DNA of 64,000 nucleotides, from positions 3,539,753 to 3,603,752 of the forward strand of contig NW_003101680.1 of NCBI RefSeq assembly GCF_000003855.2, written 5' to 3'. Each line of letters opens with the position of its first letter. The first letter of the stretch is position 1. The notes below the pieces were generated by a model. The model was not told the DNA's origin and searched no databases. It was given only the letters and a program-made list of their open reading frames with translations. A program made the translations under genes and the position numbers. Shown here piece after piece: positions 33,802-44,950 of this stretch. The DNA is from Blastomyces gilchristii SLH14081 (Eukaryota > Ascomycota > Eurotiomycetes > Onygenales > Ajellomycetaceae).

Positions 33802-35420
33802 TCACAACTTCACCCCCCCATTTCTCCGATTATTCCTAACCGGCGGCTTAACAAGTCTCTTCCACTCCTCATCAATCATCACCTTCTCAATCCTCGACAT
33901 CTTCCCCCACACTTTCCTAAACTCCTCCTCCTCCCTCCGCCACCTCTCCATCTCCCTCCCAATCCACTCAGCCGCATGGTCCGCCGTCTCTCCCACCGCC
34001 TCCATCGGAATTAGATGCCCCACATCATGCAGCATGACGGATGTGACACGGCCCTCCGCCAACCCGCCGCTGCCCCCCACACCAATGCCGGTATTGTCTA
34101 GCTTATCCTTGCAGAACTGGGGGAGACACATGTCTGACTTGTCCGCGAAGACGTAGAGGACTGACGGGCGGAGATTGGGGAGGCGGGCGAAAGTTAAGGC
34201 GGTTTCGGGCCGGTAGAAGGGGTATGCGGATGTTATGCCGGGGAAGAGATCGGGGTGCGTAAGTCTGTTTAATGGCTTTGTGTTGGGCGGGGTGAAATTT
34301 GGGCGGGAGAAGGTGAAGACTTCTTGGTGGCGGGTTGTGGTGAGGGTTACGGGTTTTGTTGCGTTTTCGGTTGTTTGTGGAGATGCTGTAGATGGCGATG
34401 GCGATGCTGGTGTTGGTGGTAGAGGGTAGATCGCCGTGGGGAGTTCACGGAGACCGTATTGGATCCAACGGTCGAGGACGCGGTGGTCCCATGCCTGGTA
34501 GAACTTGCTTTTCTTGACAGATTCTGCTGCGGCGGCGCGCGAGGGCCAGATATCACGCCGGTAGCTGGAAGCTGCGGTTGTGGTGGGGATTGTGGTGGTT
34601 TTCGTGTGGAAGGTATGGTGTTGTTGGGTTACTTCGAGTCCATTGAGGACAGGGTCCATGAGGATGAGGGAGGTGAGGAGCCGAGGGTGTAATAGAGCAA
34701 GGTTTATTCTGAGGACCGGGAGGAACTTTGGTTAGCAGTAATTGAAGGGGGGACAGGCTATACGGAGGTGACGAACAGGTTGTTACCGCCCATACTGTGG
34801 CCGATACCAAAGAGTGGACGGGGCATTTCTGCTCGATTCAGGTTGATGAAATGTAGCAGATCTCTGGGGTGATCGAACCACGAAGCTGCCATTCCCGGAC
34901 ACGGGGATATCAGCTATTTTTGCTCCTTATTCCTGTAATATAGAAAAAAAACTGGAATAGGTAGGACGAGCAGAACATACGGTCATTTCCCAGTACGTTC
35001 TCATTCAACACGCCGCTGTTGCCCTGATGCGCTACATCTGCAATCCAGATGCCCCTAATGCCGAAGCCATGGCGCTTTGCGCGCGAAAGGAGCTCCTCCC
35101 ACAGCGGCTCATATAGTTCCTGTCATTTCACATAGTCAGATGGGAAAACATTTCATCCAAAGCAGTTGAGCGGAGTAGTGCAAGCAGGCGCACGGGGGAT
35201 AGGGGGGTTAAATGAGAGGACGAACCTTCGGGAAGCCATTCGCATGAGCTCCGATGATGGTTATATCCCCAGGCTTCGGGTTAGGGTTATCGATTGGCAC
35301 ATACTGCTTGACAGATAACCACAGGGTCTCTTCCTGTTCTGTAGCAATTGCCCGCGGATACTCCCTGATATGCTGGCAGGGTGCAGTATGCTCAATCACC
35401 TTAAACGGCCCGGCGATCAT
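33802..35420 (-). CDS. Alpha/beta hydrolase, peroxisomal toxin-biosynthesis-protein (AKT2-like) family
   Basis: Four exons on the minus strand (35420-35226, 35119-34981, 34885-34777, 34708-33802) encode 449 residues. Visible motifs are ITIIGAHANGFPK (oxyanion region), a GIGHSMGGNN nucleophile elbow around the Ser, and a late LHDVGHLIPMEA block with the catalytic His; LYVFADKSDMCLP probably supplies the acidic region. Homologues are widespread in Pezizomycotina, annotated after the Alternaria AKT2-type proteins, and most end in a peroxisomal signal. This one ends VKL, a weak variant of SKL, so peroxisomal import is uncertain. Two donors are GTTCGT rather than the usual GTAAGT. Being in this family does not imply toxin production; no other biosynthetic genes lie nearby. 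Confidence 0.87.
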
Positions 35421-36136
35421 GGTTTCGAGTGGATCAAACTGAGGCGAGTGCTCCGGACACTACAAGATGGCATGTATTGGTATTTCACTATCCCAGCTCC
35501 CCCAGATGAAGACAGAGGAATCCGCAAGAGCGGGCAATGGACTCCATCTTGAGGTTTTGTCATGGTCAGCTAGGGCTAAAGCCGGCGGAGATTCCGATGT
35601 TGCTTGTGCCGAGGTCCGTCAGCTCATCATCGCTTGGCTCAGTCGGAACCTATTCGATTTACATACAATGATATAAACATACCGTTTGTACAGGGGGAAA
35701 TAGCATACAATGGAAGGGAAACACGCCTATAGGTTAGTCAACGAGATGCAGTTGAACTAAGCCTAAGATAGAACGGAGTATAGTATGCGGCTCAGTTCTC
35801 TATTCTAGAGATCAGAGCGTTATCTGACCAGCATCTCGATTTGACATGGCGGCCTTTCAAAGAGACGTCAGAATTCTTGATATTTCTCATGTTAGTAATG
35901 TGCAGAGCATATGCCTACTAGTAGGCTCCTTGATTCAGATAGCGGCTGCAATTGGTATGTATGTAGCTCTAATTGACCCCCTTTTTGGGGATTTTATGGC
36001 TCTGGAGAACTTCTAACACAAATTGAACTCCCAGTTGTTACAAATATATTACGTATTATTTATTATTTTATATTTATGAATCAATGAAACGAAAAGCATA
36101 AAAAGTCATTTAACCACCACCACTGAGCAAAACATT
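35421..36136. other. Intergenic, upstream of the hydrolase
   Basis: Promoter of the alpha/beta hydrolase and 3' flank of the DJ-1/Hsp31 gene. The 3' flank near 36040-36110 is AT-rich. Open frames of about 60 codons (35467-35676) show no domain. No further gene is seen. Confidence 0.5.
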
Positions 36137-36995
36137 TTACAACCCCAGAGCCTTAAGAATCTCCTTCCCCACGCCACCTGCACTAGCGGGGTTCTGTCCA
36201 GTGATTAGAGGAGCACCAGTGGCTTCCACCTTGTCCACAACAACTTTTTCTCCCCAAGGTTCGTCAGCCTTGACATATTTCCCATTCAGCTTCTTCAGCT
36301 CGGTTTCAAGTAGATATGGCAGGTGTTGTGACATCTTGATTTGATCCTCCTCCGCGTTCGAAAACCCAGTCACCTGCGCGTCCGCAACGATAGGCTTCCC
36401 GCCGGCGGTTGCTTTTAGGAAGACGGCAGGGGCATGGCACACGGCGGATACGATTTTCTTCGATTCAGCGAATTCCTTAATGAGGCGGAGGGAGTCCGGG
36501 TCTTCGTATAGATCAAATAGGGCTAAATATTATAAGAGATTAGCAAGCGAGCCTGGGAGTTGGAGGAGAATGAAATTAGAGGAGGAATGGGACACGGGGA
36601 CGTGCAACGACTTACGTCCGTGGCCACCAACGTAGAAGATGGCGTCGAAATCACTGGCTTTGACTTCAGAGAGCTTCACGGTGTTGCGCCAGATAGGCTC
36701 CTTCTCCTTCACAAAGGCGGCAGCTACGGCATCGTTGGCGAAGGCCTCAACTGAGCCAGGGTCTAGTGGAGCAAGCCCTCCCTTTGGCGAGGCGAAGACA
36801 AGCTCAGCTTTACCCTTGAGGATGTCGTAGGGATGGGCCAATTCGGGCTGTCGCAAGTTAGCGTCAGAACTCAATACATTACATTATGATATGAGATGAG
36901 CGGAATTGTGTTCATACCAAGTACCAACCGGTAGGTTTACCAGTGGCGGGAATTTTATCCTGCGATGTGAGGACGATGAGGATTTTTGGGGCCAT
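36137..36995 (-). CDS. DJ-1/PfpI family protein, Hsp31-like (glyoxalase III type)
   Basis: Three exons (36995-36918, 36847-36616, 36522-36137) give 231 residues, close to yeast Hsp31 (237). The N-terminus MAPKILIVLTS forms the first strand. Glu28 in PELAHPYDIL and the nucleophile Cys132 in SAVCHAP, followed by His133, make the expected Glu-Cys-His site; YVGGHG is also present. Relatives convert methylglyoxal to lactate without glutathione and act as stress chaperones. The 70- and 93-bp introns keep frame and join the motifs cleanly. It lies head to head with a zinc alcohol dehydrogenase across 1.24 kb, so stress co-regulation is possible but not shown. Confidence 0.92.
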
Positions 36996-38237
36996 TTTGA
37001 TTGTTGAAGTATATTCTGTGCGGGGTTGCAAAGGGTTTTATTTGGTTGCTAAAGAGGGAGACTTTATTGATTGTTGGATACTATTCAAGTTTTGTGATGA
37101 TGCGCATTGCTACTTTATATAGAGGGTCCTCATCGGAGCCGGATCCCAAACCTGATGTAGATGGCGAGGATCTTTCGGAGGCCTTCCAAGTCCGAACAAC
37201 AACATTCCATCGATATACGGCCATGTTTGGGTTTAACGTTAATTCACTTAACTCCTTAACTCCTTCAGCTTGTCACTAGGTTGTTCTATGGGGTTCTGCT
37301 CTCATCCCCCCCCCCGGTTTACGGGACCGAAGGGATGATGCCGTGTATTAGCATCTTGTAGAACTCGTAGCTCGAACTCCGAGGACTCCGGTTGAATGGT
37401 GTTGGTGACGTACGTTATTGTGTCGGAGGTTACTACCCAACCCTATCCCATGTGACCCACCCACACGGGCTATATAGTTGGGATATTAACGTTATGTAGT
37501 TAGTATGATCTCGGCGGGCAGGGGGGGACTAAAACTTATTCATGCTCCGCACTTGCACTGTACGGAGTAGTTAGCATTAGTTGCTGCTAGCTAGATATAA
37601 TAAAACACATTACTTGAAACCTCCTTACATGGAGAAGCAATGCTGAGATTTGTAATGGCAATGCATTTCTCAGGTTTCGACTTCAACTCGCTGGGGAGGA
37701 ATTACCAAATGGAGTAGCTCCGGCATGCCAAACCTCCATGTTCTGTTCTACGCGCCCAAGTGGCTGTTGGTCAGCTCGAAGCATGAAACCTGGCACCCTG
37801 CCAATGCTAAGTCATCCATGGCTACTGTGTCGAGGTTAGTCACAGGCACCTAGGCATTACCACTTGCCAGTCGGAATAGCTCTCTGCTAAATGAAAGTCC
37901 ACTTTGCTTCGGCGGAGTATCTCCTATCATGGACCATTAGATAATGTCTGTTCGTATCTCGTGTGCCTAACTGCGCTGGGTGAGTTGCTGTGCTGAATGG
38001 CGCGGTTCCATGGATTTCTCTGCTTCTATCCCGTCGTAGTTCTGTAGACGGGGTATATATGGGGATGGAGAGCCTGAGCTGGACGGAAAGAAAACTGCTA
38101 TTCAGTGTAAACAACGTGTTCTACTTTAGTCTTCTTCAAACCAATTGATCCCCTCCCCATCCTCGTATACTCAATCTATATCTCACAGAGCCAACTACTA
38201 CCTTATCCCTCAGGGCCATAAGCAGCGATCTACAAAA
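36996..38237. promoter_or_regulatory. Divergent promoter region, Hsp31-like gene / alcohol dehydrogenase
   Basis: About 1.24 kb between two head-to-head starts. It contains a C-run at about 37303-37314 and G-runs with an AGGGG stress-element-like core near 37520. A TATA-like TATATATGG lies at about 38053 upstream of the dehydrogenase. No coding region is supported; the open frames at 37001-37279 and 37887-38114 have no domain. Confidence 0.5.
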
Positions 38238-39388
38238 ATGAGCTTCACTTTCGACGTGATCAAAGGCGCCAAAGACGGGAGGCTTGTCGCAGCCAAGACA
38301 ACTCGGTCTTTGCAGCCAAATCAGGTCTATATCGAGATAACACACTCCGGGGTGTGTGGCACAGATGAGCATTACAGGCATGTAGACCAGGTTCTGGGCC
38401 ACGAAGGAATCGGGATTGTGAGAGAGGCCGGGTCTGGAGTCACCAATGTCGACGTCGGAGATCGAGTTGGTATCGGATACTTCCACGAAGTCTGCGGGCT
38501 TTGCCCAAGTTGTTTGGCAGGTGAGATCAGTGCTTAAGGAGTTGCTCCCGATGATTCGACTGGCCAATATTTTTCTAACTAGGGGTGTGGTGATCAGGTT
38601 GGGACCAATACTGCGAGAATAAAAAGGAATACGGCAGCGCTAATTTAGATATCGGGTCCTTTGCTAATGGCGCTGTCTGGAACGCTGACCTCGTCTTTCG
38701 CATACCCGATGGTATTGACTCAGTTGATGCCGCTCCCTTAATGTGTGCTGGAGGAACGGTCTGGACAATTTTGGCCGAATATGGGGTACGGCCAGGAGAC
38801 CGTGTTGGGATCCTTGGTGTTGGTGGCCTTGGACACTTGGCTATCAAGCTCGCTGCGGCCATTGGTAGCCATGTGGTAGTTTTGTCGAGTAGCGAAGCAA
38901 AGAGACAGGAAGCTATAGACTACGGTGCCAGCGAGTACCATGTGTTCCGTTCAGGCCAGACCCTGGAGAGCATGAAGCCCTTGAAGCACCTGCTGCTCTG
39001 TGGGAGTGCTGGGGTTGACTTCAACTCGTATGACTGCCGTTCACGCTCCTCTCAGTTACAACAGTTTGATTTGAACATCGCTAACGAGCCTTAATCTAGG
39101 CTCATCCCGTTGATGGACAAACAAGGGTCCATATACCCAATCACAGTCGACATGAACCCATCCTCTATTCCCTTGTTCCCTGTACTTCACAATGGAATTC
39201 GCATTCAAGGGTCGCTGGTTTCGTCACGCCGCAACATGCATAAATTACTGCAGCTTTGTGCAGCAAAGGGCATCAAACCCACCACGATGCAGTTCCCGTT
39301 GACCGTGGCTGGCGCAGAGGAGGCTATGAAGAATCTCCGAGAAGGCAAGATCAGATATAGGGCTGTCCTTGCCCGTGAAGGCGTTTGA
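38238..39388 (+). CDS. Zinc-containing alcohol dehydrogenase (MDR superfamily, NAD(P)-dependent)
   Basis: Exons 38238-38520, 38598-39027 and 39100-39388 encode 333 residues. GVCGTDEHY supplies the first catalytic-zinc Cys, GHEGIG the His-Glu pair, and CGLCPSC...GWDQYC the four structural-zinc cysteines. The last of these comes only after splicing, which supports the first junction. GVGGLGHLA is the Rossmann dinucleotide loop. The pattern is that of the fungal cinnamyl/alcohol dehydrogenase group that reduces aldehydes. The protein is slightly short of the usual 340-360. The ATG at 38238 fits the common MSFTFDV-like start. An adjacent upstream Hsp31-like gene suggests a role near carbonyl detoxification (inference). 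Confidence 0.92.
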
Positions 39389-40380
39389 GTTGAGAGGGGA
39401 AAAAATGAAATACATTCACCCTGGCGGAGTATGCTACTCTGAATTTTTTTTTTTTTTTTAATTATTTTTATACCTTTTAATATCCAACTTGCTCGTAATG
39501 TTATAAACAATGCATTATATCGCAAACCCATAGATATAAATTCAAGATCTCAGATTGGACCTGTTAATTTGAAATTTGTGGGAGCGTGGGTAAAAACGGG
39601 ATTCCTTGACGCTGCGTGAAAGATCTAACAGTCACTAGAATGCAAAGAAAAGGCTTGCAAACCAGAACTCATAGCAGAGAAGTTACGGCAGTCTATACGG
39701 AGTAGTGACAAATGTCAAATGGGGTATTTTATACTAGTGTTACAATGAGCACACATGAATGATACTGATTGTATTAGCAATCAAGATCTCTTCATTGAAA
39801 GTTGTATGAAATAATGACTCACATCAGTGGGCCGGTTTCTACGCATATACTCGGAGTCTTCAGAGGAATATATCCAGGGGTCTCTATGCGGGTCTCTATA
39901 CTCAGGGGCTCTATACACAGGGAAACTCTTATCTATATACCTTAGAGTCCAATGCAGCGGGAGAGGGCTCTATACACTCAAGAGAAGCACAGTCTGAAAG
40001 TCAAGACTGACTAAACCATATGTAGTAATATACTAACTACACAACTACATTAGGACTAGTGCAATTGGTGTGTGATTATAAAATCAGTATTATGTGGAAT
40101 TAAGCCTTTACACTAAAAAAACATTGTCATTTGACACATTTGTCACTATAGACTGCCGTAGAAGTAAGCTCGGAGAGTTAACTTAATTAGTAAGTCTAAG
40201 AGGCGAGTAGGAGGTGAGAATGATGTCATGTGATTTGGCGTCGCGTTCCAACCAACGCTCGCGTCCTCAGTAGGCACGAGAGAGAACCGGACGCACCTCA
40301 ACAGTACCTAACAACTCCCTCTCTTTTGCGATATCTTGTTCTCCGTGCCAAAGGCCTTTTGACCTGATGAATTAACAAAT
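39389..40380. other. Intergenic between ADH and the BRCT gene
   Basis: 3' flank of the dehydrogenase (T-run near 39441-39460) and promoter of the BRCT gene. Between about 39890 and 39990 there is a cluster of short GGCTCTATA/GGGTCTCTAT-like repeats (GGGGTCTCTATG, CGGGTCTCTATA, GGGGCTCTATA, GGGCTCTATA). TCATGTGATT lies near 40227. No gene is supported. Confidence 0.5.
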
Positions 40381-43184
40381 ATGGCGGATGGGCAACTACA
40401 AGACGATCCGAAATTGTTCTCTCAGTGCAGAATTTGTATTATCTGCCCGAACTCAAACGAAGTTGATGATACCGCCCAGGTAAATGAACCATATATTTCC
40501 TTCCCTCGTCGCAAGTTCACTAACATCGGTTCAGCTTTCAACTGCTATCCAGAATCATGGAGGTGAAGTCACTCTCCACCGATTACCAGCGTCGTTACCC
40601 CGGGTTCATGAATTTACTCATGTCGTGTCCTCCACCATCGACTTCCCTGGCCATGATGCGGCTTGCGACGCGTTGGTACCGGTGGTTAAACCCCAATGGG
40701 TGAATGCGTCAATTTCGAAAAACAAGCTCGTCAACCCCAGACACTATAATCCTGATCCGAGATTATTCCTAAACGACGTTGTTGTCGCATGCGTGGATAT
40801 TCCTGAGGGTGATCAGGATGCCATTTTCGGAGGGGTAGTGGCGATGGGAGGATTATGCAGCTCCAAAATTACGCGCACTACAACTCATCTGGTGGCCTTG
40901 ACGCTGGACTCTGACAAATGCGTCAGTCTTTTAAACAGAGGCCTAGACATCAAAATAGTTCTTCCCCATTGGTACTTGACTTTTTTTTTTCCCTTCAACT
41001 CCATTGTCCATATTAATGAGGATTATCTAACGCCCTTCACCAGGTTTGATGATTGTCTTAAACTAGGGAAGAGAATCGACGAACGTCCTTATTTGCTACC
41101 AGATCCGGAGATCCTTCGATTGCGTCATGACGCGCCTGTCCGAATCACCGAAAATAAAAGTATCATTGGCGCATCAACACCAGAGCCAAAGGTTCTGTCT
41201 CCTGAATCACTGCGTGAGGAGGTCCGGAGCGATTTAAATGTTTTTGAGGGAAAGACCGTGATGTTGTCGGAAGACCTGGCGATTGCTGCACGCCTTCATA
41301 AGTCTCTTGTAGACCTGATCGTAAAAAGCGGCGGCCATGTGACAAGCAATGTCCGGGATACCGACCTATACATTTGCCGCTACCGCGAAGGGGAAGAGTA
41401 CAGGTCGGCATCAAGACTGGGCAAGGACGTCGGGAACTTATCTTGGCTCTTCCATCTTATCACCCATAATTCATGGATCTCTCCATTACGGCGGCTGCTC
41501 CACTATCCACTCGCTAGACATGGAATCCCGGGCTTTAAAGGATTCAAGATCAGCTTGTCAAATTACGCGGGGGAAGCACGTATATACCTGGAAAATTTAA
41601 TCGTCGCTGCCGGCGCTGAGTGCACGAAAACGTTAAAACAGGACAATACCCATCTTATCACGGCGCATGGTACAAGTGAAAAATGCACCGCAGCCAAGGA
41701 GTGGAATATCCATATTATCAATCACCTCTGGCTCGAAGAGAGCTATGCTAGGTGGCAGCTCCAAACCATTACCGACCCCCGCTACACCCATTTCCCGCAC
41801 CGGACCAACCTGGGAGAAATCGTTGGCCAAACTAAAATCGATCGGTTTGCCATTGAAGAACATTTTTGGGGACACCAAGATGCTGCGGTTCCCGAGTGGA
41901 AATCTCCCTCTGCAGTCATGCGCCCGAAAAATAACAATTTTCCAAGCAATCACAATACACATATTTCAGAACCTACCAAGGGAAAACCAGCCCATCTACC
42001 AGCTCCGGCGGAAGGAACGCCTAAAGTACCCAAACCCAACAAGTCTTTAGCTAAATCTAAGGATTCGCATCTTCAAACCCCACAGATTTCCAGATTTATT
42101 GCGGAGGGCAAGGAGAACGCTACCCCTTCAACGACGGGAAGTAGAAAATCCAAAGACGTAGCCGCTGCACGATTACAAGAAATTGCCCCCGACATCGCGC
42201 TATACGAAAAAGAAAGGAAACGTGTGGGCGGAGTTATTTACGGTGGTCGAAGGAGAAGTGACCCAAACGAGAGAGCTTCTTCTCGCAAGAGGTCGATGGA
42301 TCCAGAAGACGAAACAGATATTGAAGATACAAATGGTGCCAAAAAGTCGAAGCAGGCGCAAGTCCCTATTGTTATGCATCTTTTGCTCACTGGCTTTCAA
42401 AAATGGGTTGGGGATTTGAAATTGGAGGAGTCAGACAGGGTTGGTGACATTATTCCTTCCGATGCCGTTGAGGTGCTATTTTGAATTATAAGGGGCCTTT
42501 GTTTTCAGCTAACCCTTGGAAATTGTATAGCGTCTCCTACGCAAGTTAGGTATCCAGGTCGTCCAAGATGCCAACAAATGCACACATCTAGCGGCCCCAT
42601 CCGTCTTACGTACGCATAAATTCGTCAACGCCATTGCCTATGCACCTATAATCCTCCACACGGATTTTGTGAATGCGTGCCTTGAGCAGAACCAACTACT
42701 GAACCCGAACGACTTCCTTTTACGTGACCCTGAGTCTGAGGGCAAATACAACCTCTCACTGGACAAAGCTAGGCTCAATGCGCTTGAAAACAAAAACCAA
42801 CTGCTCGATGGCAGGATACTATACTGCGTTGAAACCATTACTGGCGGCTTTGAAGCATTTAAATCCATCGTCGAAACCAATGGGGGCCAATGTCTCCTGT
42901 TCCGTGGTCGATCTGGCATCACACTGCCAAATCGACGTCGCAGTAGTGATGAAAATAGGGGGAATGATGGGGCTCCAAGTTTTGATGAAATATATCTCAT
43001 CAGCGGCACTGAAAAGAGCCATGTGCGGTTATGGCCGAAGTTCAGGAATATGGTGTTGAATGCGAAGAAAATTCCCAAGATCGTTCAGCCGGATTGGCTA
43101 TTGAATATTGCCATGGCGCAGGAATGGCGGTGGAATGATTCTCTAGAACTGAAAGAAGAAGATATTCAGATGGCTGACGCGTAG
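40381..43184 (+). CDS. Multi-BRCT DNA-damage scaffold, Rtt107/Brc1 type
   Basis: Exons 40381-40479, 40535-42472 and 42531-43184 encode about 896 residues. Four BRCT repeats lie in the N-terminal half: the first with FTHVVSS, the second ending in a PHWYLTFFF-like block, the third starting FEGKTVMLSEDL, the fourth with HIINHLWLEESYA. A polar, Lys/Ser/Pro-rich linker of about 170 residues follows. A C-terminal BRCT pair (LLLTGFQKWVGD...LRKLGI, then ILYCVETITGG...VQPDWLLNIA) completes it. This 4+2 arrangement is that of Rtt107/Brc1, nuclear scaffolds that bind phosphorylated H2A at stalled forks. The second donor is uncertain: GTGCTA at 42473 or GTTGGT at 42440, both in frame. A KRKRS-like basic stretch in the linker may be a nuclear signal. 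Confidence 0.85.
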
Positions 43185-43437
43185 CTTTGCATAACTTTGA
43201 TAATGTATGTGGCACAATGTTGATATGGTGGTTTGTATGGCCATGTACATATTTTACCCGGCGTGACAGGGCGTTTTCGTTGGTTATGGTTTGCATCGAA
43301 GGCGATGGCGGCATTCTGATCGGGCCAGGCTTTCTTCCTGAGGCTTGTTATCTAACTTCAACTTACATTCTTTCTCTTTGTTTTTCTAGTAACCCAGCTC
43401 ACGCTCCATATCTCCTTTTTGTTCACCCGCGCGGTTC
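43185..43437. other. Short convergent 3' intergenic region
   Basis: 253 bp between the stop codons of the BRCT gene (+) and Vps25 (-). The 3' UTRs must lie close together or overlap. Nothing else is seen. Confidence 0.6.
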
Positions 43438-44366
43438 TCAGAAAAATTTCACCCCCTGTGAATCCTCGCTGCCGAATACCTGAGCTTTGCCCCTCTTGAC
43501 CAGAACGTTAAGGGACCTTGCTAGAACGTCGGGATCCATGCCGTGGAATTCTAGAAAATTTCACATACATAAGCTTGAGCATGCTCACCGATGTGCTCCG
43601 AAAGGGCCGGGTTAGGTTTATATATAAAAACAGAAAACAGCACAACAAACCTTGCGAAATAGTGGCTTCCCCTTCCGCCAGCTCATAGAGCGTAAGCACG
43701 GTATTTTTCTGCGCAGTTTCTTCCGCCTAGAAGTAATATCATGTAATCAGCAAACAAAATCCCCTAACGGGTTCTAGGGTAGACAAGACCAAAAAGAAAA
43801 AGAAAAAGAAACCAAAAAAGAAAGCAAAAAAGGAAACTTACCCAATCCGCCAAAACCCCAGCCCATTCCTCAGGTGTCCTCCACCAGATCCACGCTACGG
43901 CCTTTCCCCCAGACTCTCCACCAACCCACTCCGCCCTCCGTCCGCCTCCCTCCCCACGAACCATCCAATCAACAACAGTCCTTGCATCTGCCAGACTAAG
44001 CCGCTTACGCAGCTCCGCGTTATGGAAGAGTGGAGAGTCAACGGCATCTATGAGCGAGAGACGGTAGATGCGATGATGACGACACCAGGCCTGGATTAGC
44101 GTGGACCATTTTTGGAACTGTGAAAGGCGGGTTGTGGTGTTTGGTTGGAGGGTGAAGAAGGGTGGGAAGGAATAGGTTGCGGGGAACTTGAAGGGGGATG
44201 TTGGTGTGGTCTGGGATGCGCCTGCCGGTGCGGGTGTGGATAGGGATGGAGACTGGATGATAGAGGGAGATATATGGTTTGTCGTTGAGCCGCCGGTAGA
44301 AGTTGGGAGGAGGACAGGAGGTGTGGGAGCTCCGCTGGAGGGAGGGGGCGGAGTGGAAGTGGACAT
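43438..44366 (-). CDS. vps25: ESCRT-II subunit Vps25
   Basis: Exons 44366-43842, 43726-43651 and 43550-43438 give 237 residues. After a Pro/Ser/Thr-rich N-terminal extension of about 60 residues comes FPPFFTLQPN, the motif by which Vps25 packs against Vps22/Vps36. WCRHHRIYRLSLIDA and LFHNAELRKRLSL follow in the first winged helix, then WWRTPEEWAGVLADW, NTVLTLYELAEGE and EFHGMDPDVL in the second, which recruits ESCRT-III. It acts on endosomes in multivesicular-body sorting. The last two motifs are split by introns, which confirms both junctions. The ATG at 44366 is used because the upstream frame has no other ATG. It shares a 584-bp divergent promoter with Trm8. Confidence 0.94.
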
Positions 44367-44950
44367 AGTCAAACTCGACACATCGGGGAATGGCGGCGAA
44401 TTGGAAATGGGTTCTTAGTCGGGAGTCGGAATCGGATTGCCAAAGAGGGGAACTTCGTGCGGCTAGTATTTAGGTATCAAACAGGCTTGTTTATAAAGAT
44501 CGTATCTGGATCCAGTGGCCCCGAATGCATTGAGGGTATGTGAGGAGAAAATCAGGCGCCGTTGGATACGCGTCTGGTCTGACACAGATCTGATAAGATA
44601 AATAATATAATCACCACGTGATGCCCAGATTCGGACAGAAGAACTTCAAAACTCAGCGCACAAGAATAAACACCGATGAGAAACTATAGTCGGGCTGGAT
44701 GCAATGGCCTGGACCAATTGGTTTGATTTGCCGCGATTCTAATATATCTCAGAAGCTACATACATATTTTCAAGGTGATATAATTATCCAATTTATGCGA
44801 CGATTAGCGGCAGGTGCTTTTCATCCAAAAAAAGAAAAGAAAAATACTCTTTCTCCGCCCCGCCGCAGCCTTGTTGCGTGTTTGCGGGGAACAAAAGCCC
44901 TTTCGGAATATACAGAAACACCCAGATAAAACACAGAAATAAGACTGGGA
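44367..44950. promoter_or_regulatory. Bidirectional promoter, Vps25 / Trm8, with E-box CACGTGATGCC
   Basis: 584 bp between divergent starts. CACGTGATGCC lies at 44615-44625; the same 11-mer occurs in the Dis3/Nit promoter at 57228-57238. CACGTG is the bHLH E-box bound by Cbf1-type factors. No coding sequence is supported here. Confidence 0.6.

Noticed and set aside
33802..39388. A secondary-metabolite or toxin gene cluster around the AKT2-like hydrolase
   Set aside because: Neighbours are a ceramidase, a DJ-1 protein and an alcohol dehydrogenase. No PKS, NRPS, terpene cyclase or pathway regulator is present.
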